From DAHUZL01 sp035533215 (lineage in GTDB: Bacteria; Chloroflexota; Dormibacteria; Aeolococcales; Bog-877): a stretch of DNA of 12,817 nt. This document shows, piece by piece, positions 11,715-12,817 of this stretch. A program made the position numbers and the translations under genes. The stretch spans positions 1 through 12,817 of the forward strand of contig DATLUG010000049.1 in NCBI GenBank assembly GCA_035533215.1, in the 5' to 3' direction. Within the stretch, counting starts at the first letter, position 1. Each line of letters starts with the position of its first letter. The notes under the pieces were generated by a model, which worked only from the letters and a program-made list of their open reading frames with translations, was not told the DNA's origin and did not search any database.

Positions 11715-12575
11715 ATGCCTGACCCGTCCGACCCGAGCGTCGCTCGCCTGGCGGAGCTGGGCTTCTCCCGGTACGAGGCGCGCACCTACGTCGGCCTGCT
11801 CGCCGCCGACGGCGCCACCGGGTACGGCATCTCCAACGCCACCGGCGTCCCCCAGCCGAAGGTGTACGAGACGCTCCGCCGGCTGGTGGAGCGGGGGGCC
11901 GCCGTCCAGACCGGCGAGCGGCCGGCCCGGTACACGGCGGTGGCGCCCGCCGACCTCCTCCACCACCTGGAGGGGGAGTTTCAGGCCCGGGTCGCCGCCG
12001 CCCGCGACGACCTCGATCGGGTGCCACGGACGCCCACGCCGGAGCGGGTCCTCGCGGTGGCCCGGGTGGACGGGTTCGGCCTCGGCCTGGAGCGGGCCGC
12101 GGCCGCCATCGCCGAGGCCCGGCGGCGCGTGTACGTGCACGCGCGCACCCCCGAGCTGGAGCCGCTGGGGGCCGCCATCGGCGCCGCGTCGGCGCGGGGG
12201 GTCGAGTTCGCGATCGTGCACTTCGGCCCGCTGCCCTTCGCGCCCCCCCACGGGCAGGTGGTCCGCCACGCCAGCACCGAGGGGACCCTGTACCCGGCCC
12301 GCAAGACCCGTCACGTGGCGGTGGTCGTCGACTCCGCCTGGGCGCTGTGGGCGGTGGCGCGGGACGGCCTCGAGGCGGAGGGCTTCTGTGCGGACTCGCC
12401 CCTGGTCGCCGGCCTGGTGAAGGCCTACATCCGCCACGACCTCTTCGTCCAGCGCATCTACCAGGACTTCACGGTCGAGCTGGAGGGCCGCTACGGACCG
12501 GGCCTGCTCCGCCTCGCCGACCTCTCGGGGAACGCCCAGGACGCATCCGCCGAGCGGGCGACCGGCGCCTGGTGA
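11715..12575 (+). CDS. TrmB-family transcriptional regulator
   Basis: This 286-residue protein has a winged helix-turn-helix of the TrmB type at about 8-75 (LAELGFSRYEARTYVGLL, then YGISNATGVPQPKVYETLRRL as recognition helix, and ERPARYTAV as wing). A short coiled-coil-like linker follows (80-103), and then a TrmB effector domain related to the phospholipase-D fold (110-255, with VYVHARTPELEPL, GVEFAIVHFG, RHVAVVVDSAWALWAV and YIRHDLFVQ). Members bind sugars or other small molecules and regulate transport or metabolism genes; the ligand here is not deducible, and no transporter lies nearby. The ATG at 11715 has no Shine-Dalgarno. In-frame GTGs at 11706 and 11688 are alternatives adding 3 or 9 residues. 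It is divergent from the YtxH pair, which it may control. Confidence 0.85.
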   Translation: MPDPSDPSVARLAELGFSRYEARTYVGLLAADGATGYGISNATGVPQPKVYETLRRLVERGAAVQTGERPARYTAVAPADLLHHLEGEFQARVAAARDDLDRVPRTPTPERVLAVARVDGFGLGLERAAAAIAEARRRVYVHARTPELEPLGAAIGAASARGVEFAIVHFGPLPFAPPHGQVVRHASTEGTLYPARKTRHVAVVVDSAWALWAVARDGLEAEGFCADSPLVAGLVKAYIRHDLFVQRIYQDFTVELEGRYGPGLLRLADLSGNAQDASAERATGAW

Positions 12576-12817
12576 CCCGGGACGGGAGGTCGTCCCCGCG
12601 GGCGCCACGGACTGGCCCACAGGCCTCTGCGGTCGGCGTGCTCGCCGGAACGTGGCCGGCGGGCGGCGATGGCGGGCCGCACGGACCAACGCTCCGCTGC
12701 GGCTGGGGATGCCCGTCACCCGGGCGGCAGCGCCCTCGACGTGGTGCAGGAGGCCGCCTCTCGGAGCGGGTCGGAGCGTTCCGGACAAGACCCGGCGGCC
12801 TCCCCGCCGCGCGGCGC
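12576..12817. other. Region without a supported gene at the window end
   Basis: A 6-bp stem (GGGACG at 12579-12584, CGTCCC at 12591-12596, 6-nt loop) right after the TrmB stop is a probable terminator without a T-run. Beyond it I see no tRNA, repeat or promoter. An ATG at 12669 opens a frame that runs to the window edge (49 codons, Ala/Ser/Gly-rich); it could be the start of a gene whose rest lies outside, but nothing supports this yet. Confidence 0.4.

Noticed and set aside
12669..12817. Partial gene running off the right edge
   Set aside because: Forty-nine codons of Ala/Ser/Gly-rich sequence with no clear ribosome site, promoter or motif; cannot be told from a chance frame in GC-rich DNA.
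1..12817. Mobile element, prophage, CRISPR or tRNA/attachment site
   Set aside because: No transposase, integrase, spaced repeats or tRNA-like cloverleaf was seen; the toxin-antitoxin modules alone do not show mobility.

Overview
The window is very GC-rich DNA carrying about sixteen tightly packed chromosomal genes, with short gaps, 4-bp ATGA/GTGA overlaps and many GTG starts. Several starts have no Shine-Dalgarno but a -10 box exactly six bases upstream, meaning leaderless transcripts. A Thermus/Chloroflexi-type HemQ, YtxH proteins, a TrmB regulator and a short sulfite-oxidase-like protein fit a soil-type bacterium of the Actinobacteriota / Chloroflexota / Dormibacterota kind. The lineage is an inference; no rRNA or tRNA is present to settle it.

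Layout. (1) 37-2630, plus: an FrhB-type F420/ferredoxin-linked oxidoreductase translationally coupled to a GT-C/DUF2142-like polytopic membrane protein, ending in a hairpin between convergent genes. (2) 2733-3538, minus: a four-helix membrane protein and, upstream of it, an ErpA-type Fe-S carrier with its own good promoter. (3) 3639-4392, minus: a Phd-type antitoxin and PIN toxin. (4) 4435-6765, minus: a one-domain molybdopterin oxidoreductase and, upstream, a large two-domain ThyX-like protein whose ThyX signature is split between its two halves. (5) 6915-7528, plus: a second Phd/PIN toxin-antitoxin pair on a leaderless promoter. (6) 7577-10259, minus: an operon of a pseudo-receiver protein, an M20 amidohydrolase, a 62-residue cysteine-rich protein and HemQ. 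(7) 10318-10725, plus: a second A-type (HesB/IscA-like) carrier, divergent from the HemQ operon and sharing its promoter region. (8) 10779-11473, minus: two overlapping YtxH-like genes. (9) 11715-12575, plus: a TrmB-family regulator, then about 240 bp with no gene I can support.

How it fits together. The recurring theme is redox and iron metabolism: two Fe-S carriers, an [4Fe-4S] flavin oxidoreductase, a molybdopterin enzyme, a flavin-dependent thymidylate-synthase relative and the last enzyme of coproporphyrin-dependent heme synthesis. The two toxin-antitoxin modules bracket the ThyX-like/molybdopterin pair. The strongest candidates for something new are the ThyX-like fusion with complementary degenerate halves, and the HemQ operon with its shared divergent leaderless promoters. 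There is no sign of a prophage, transposon, CRISPR array or integration site.
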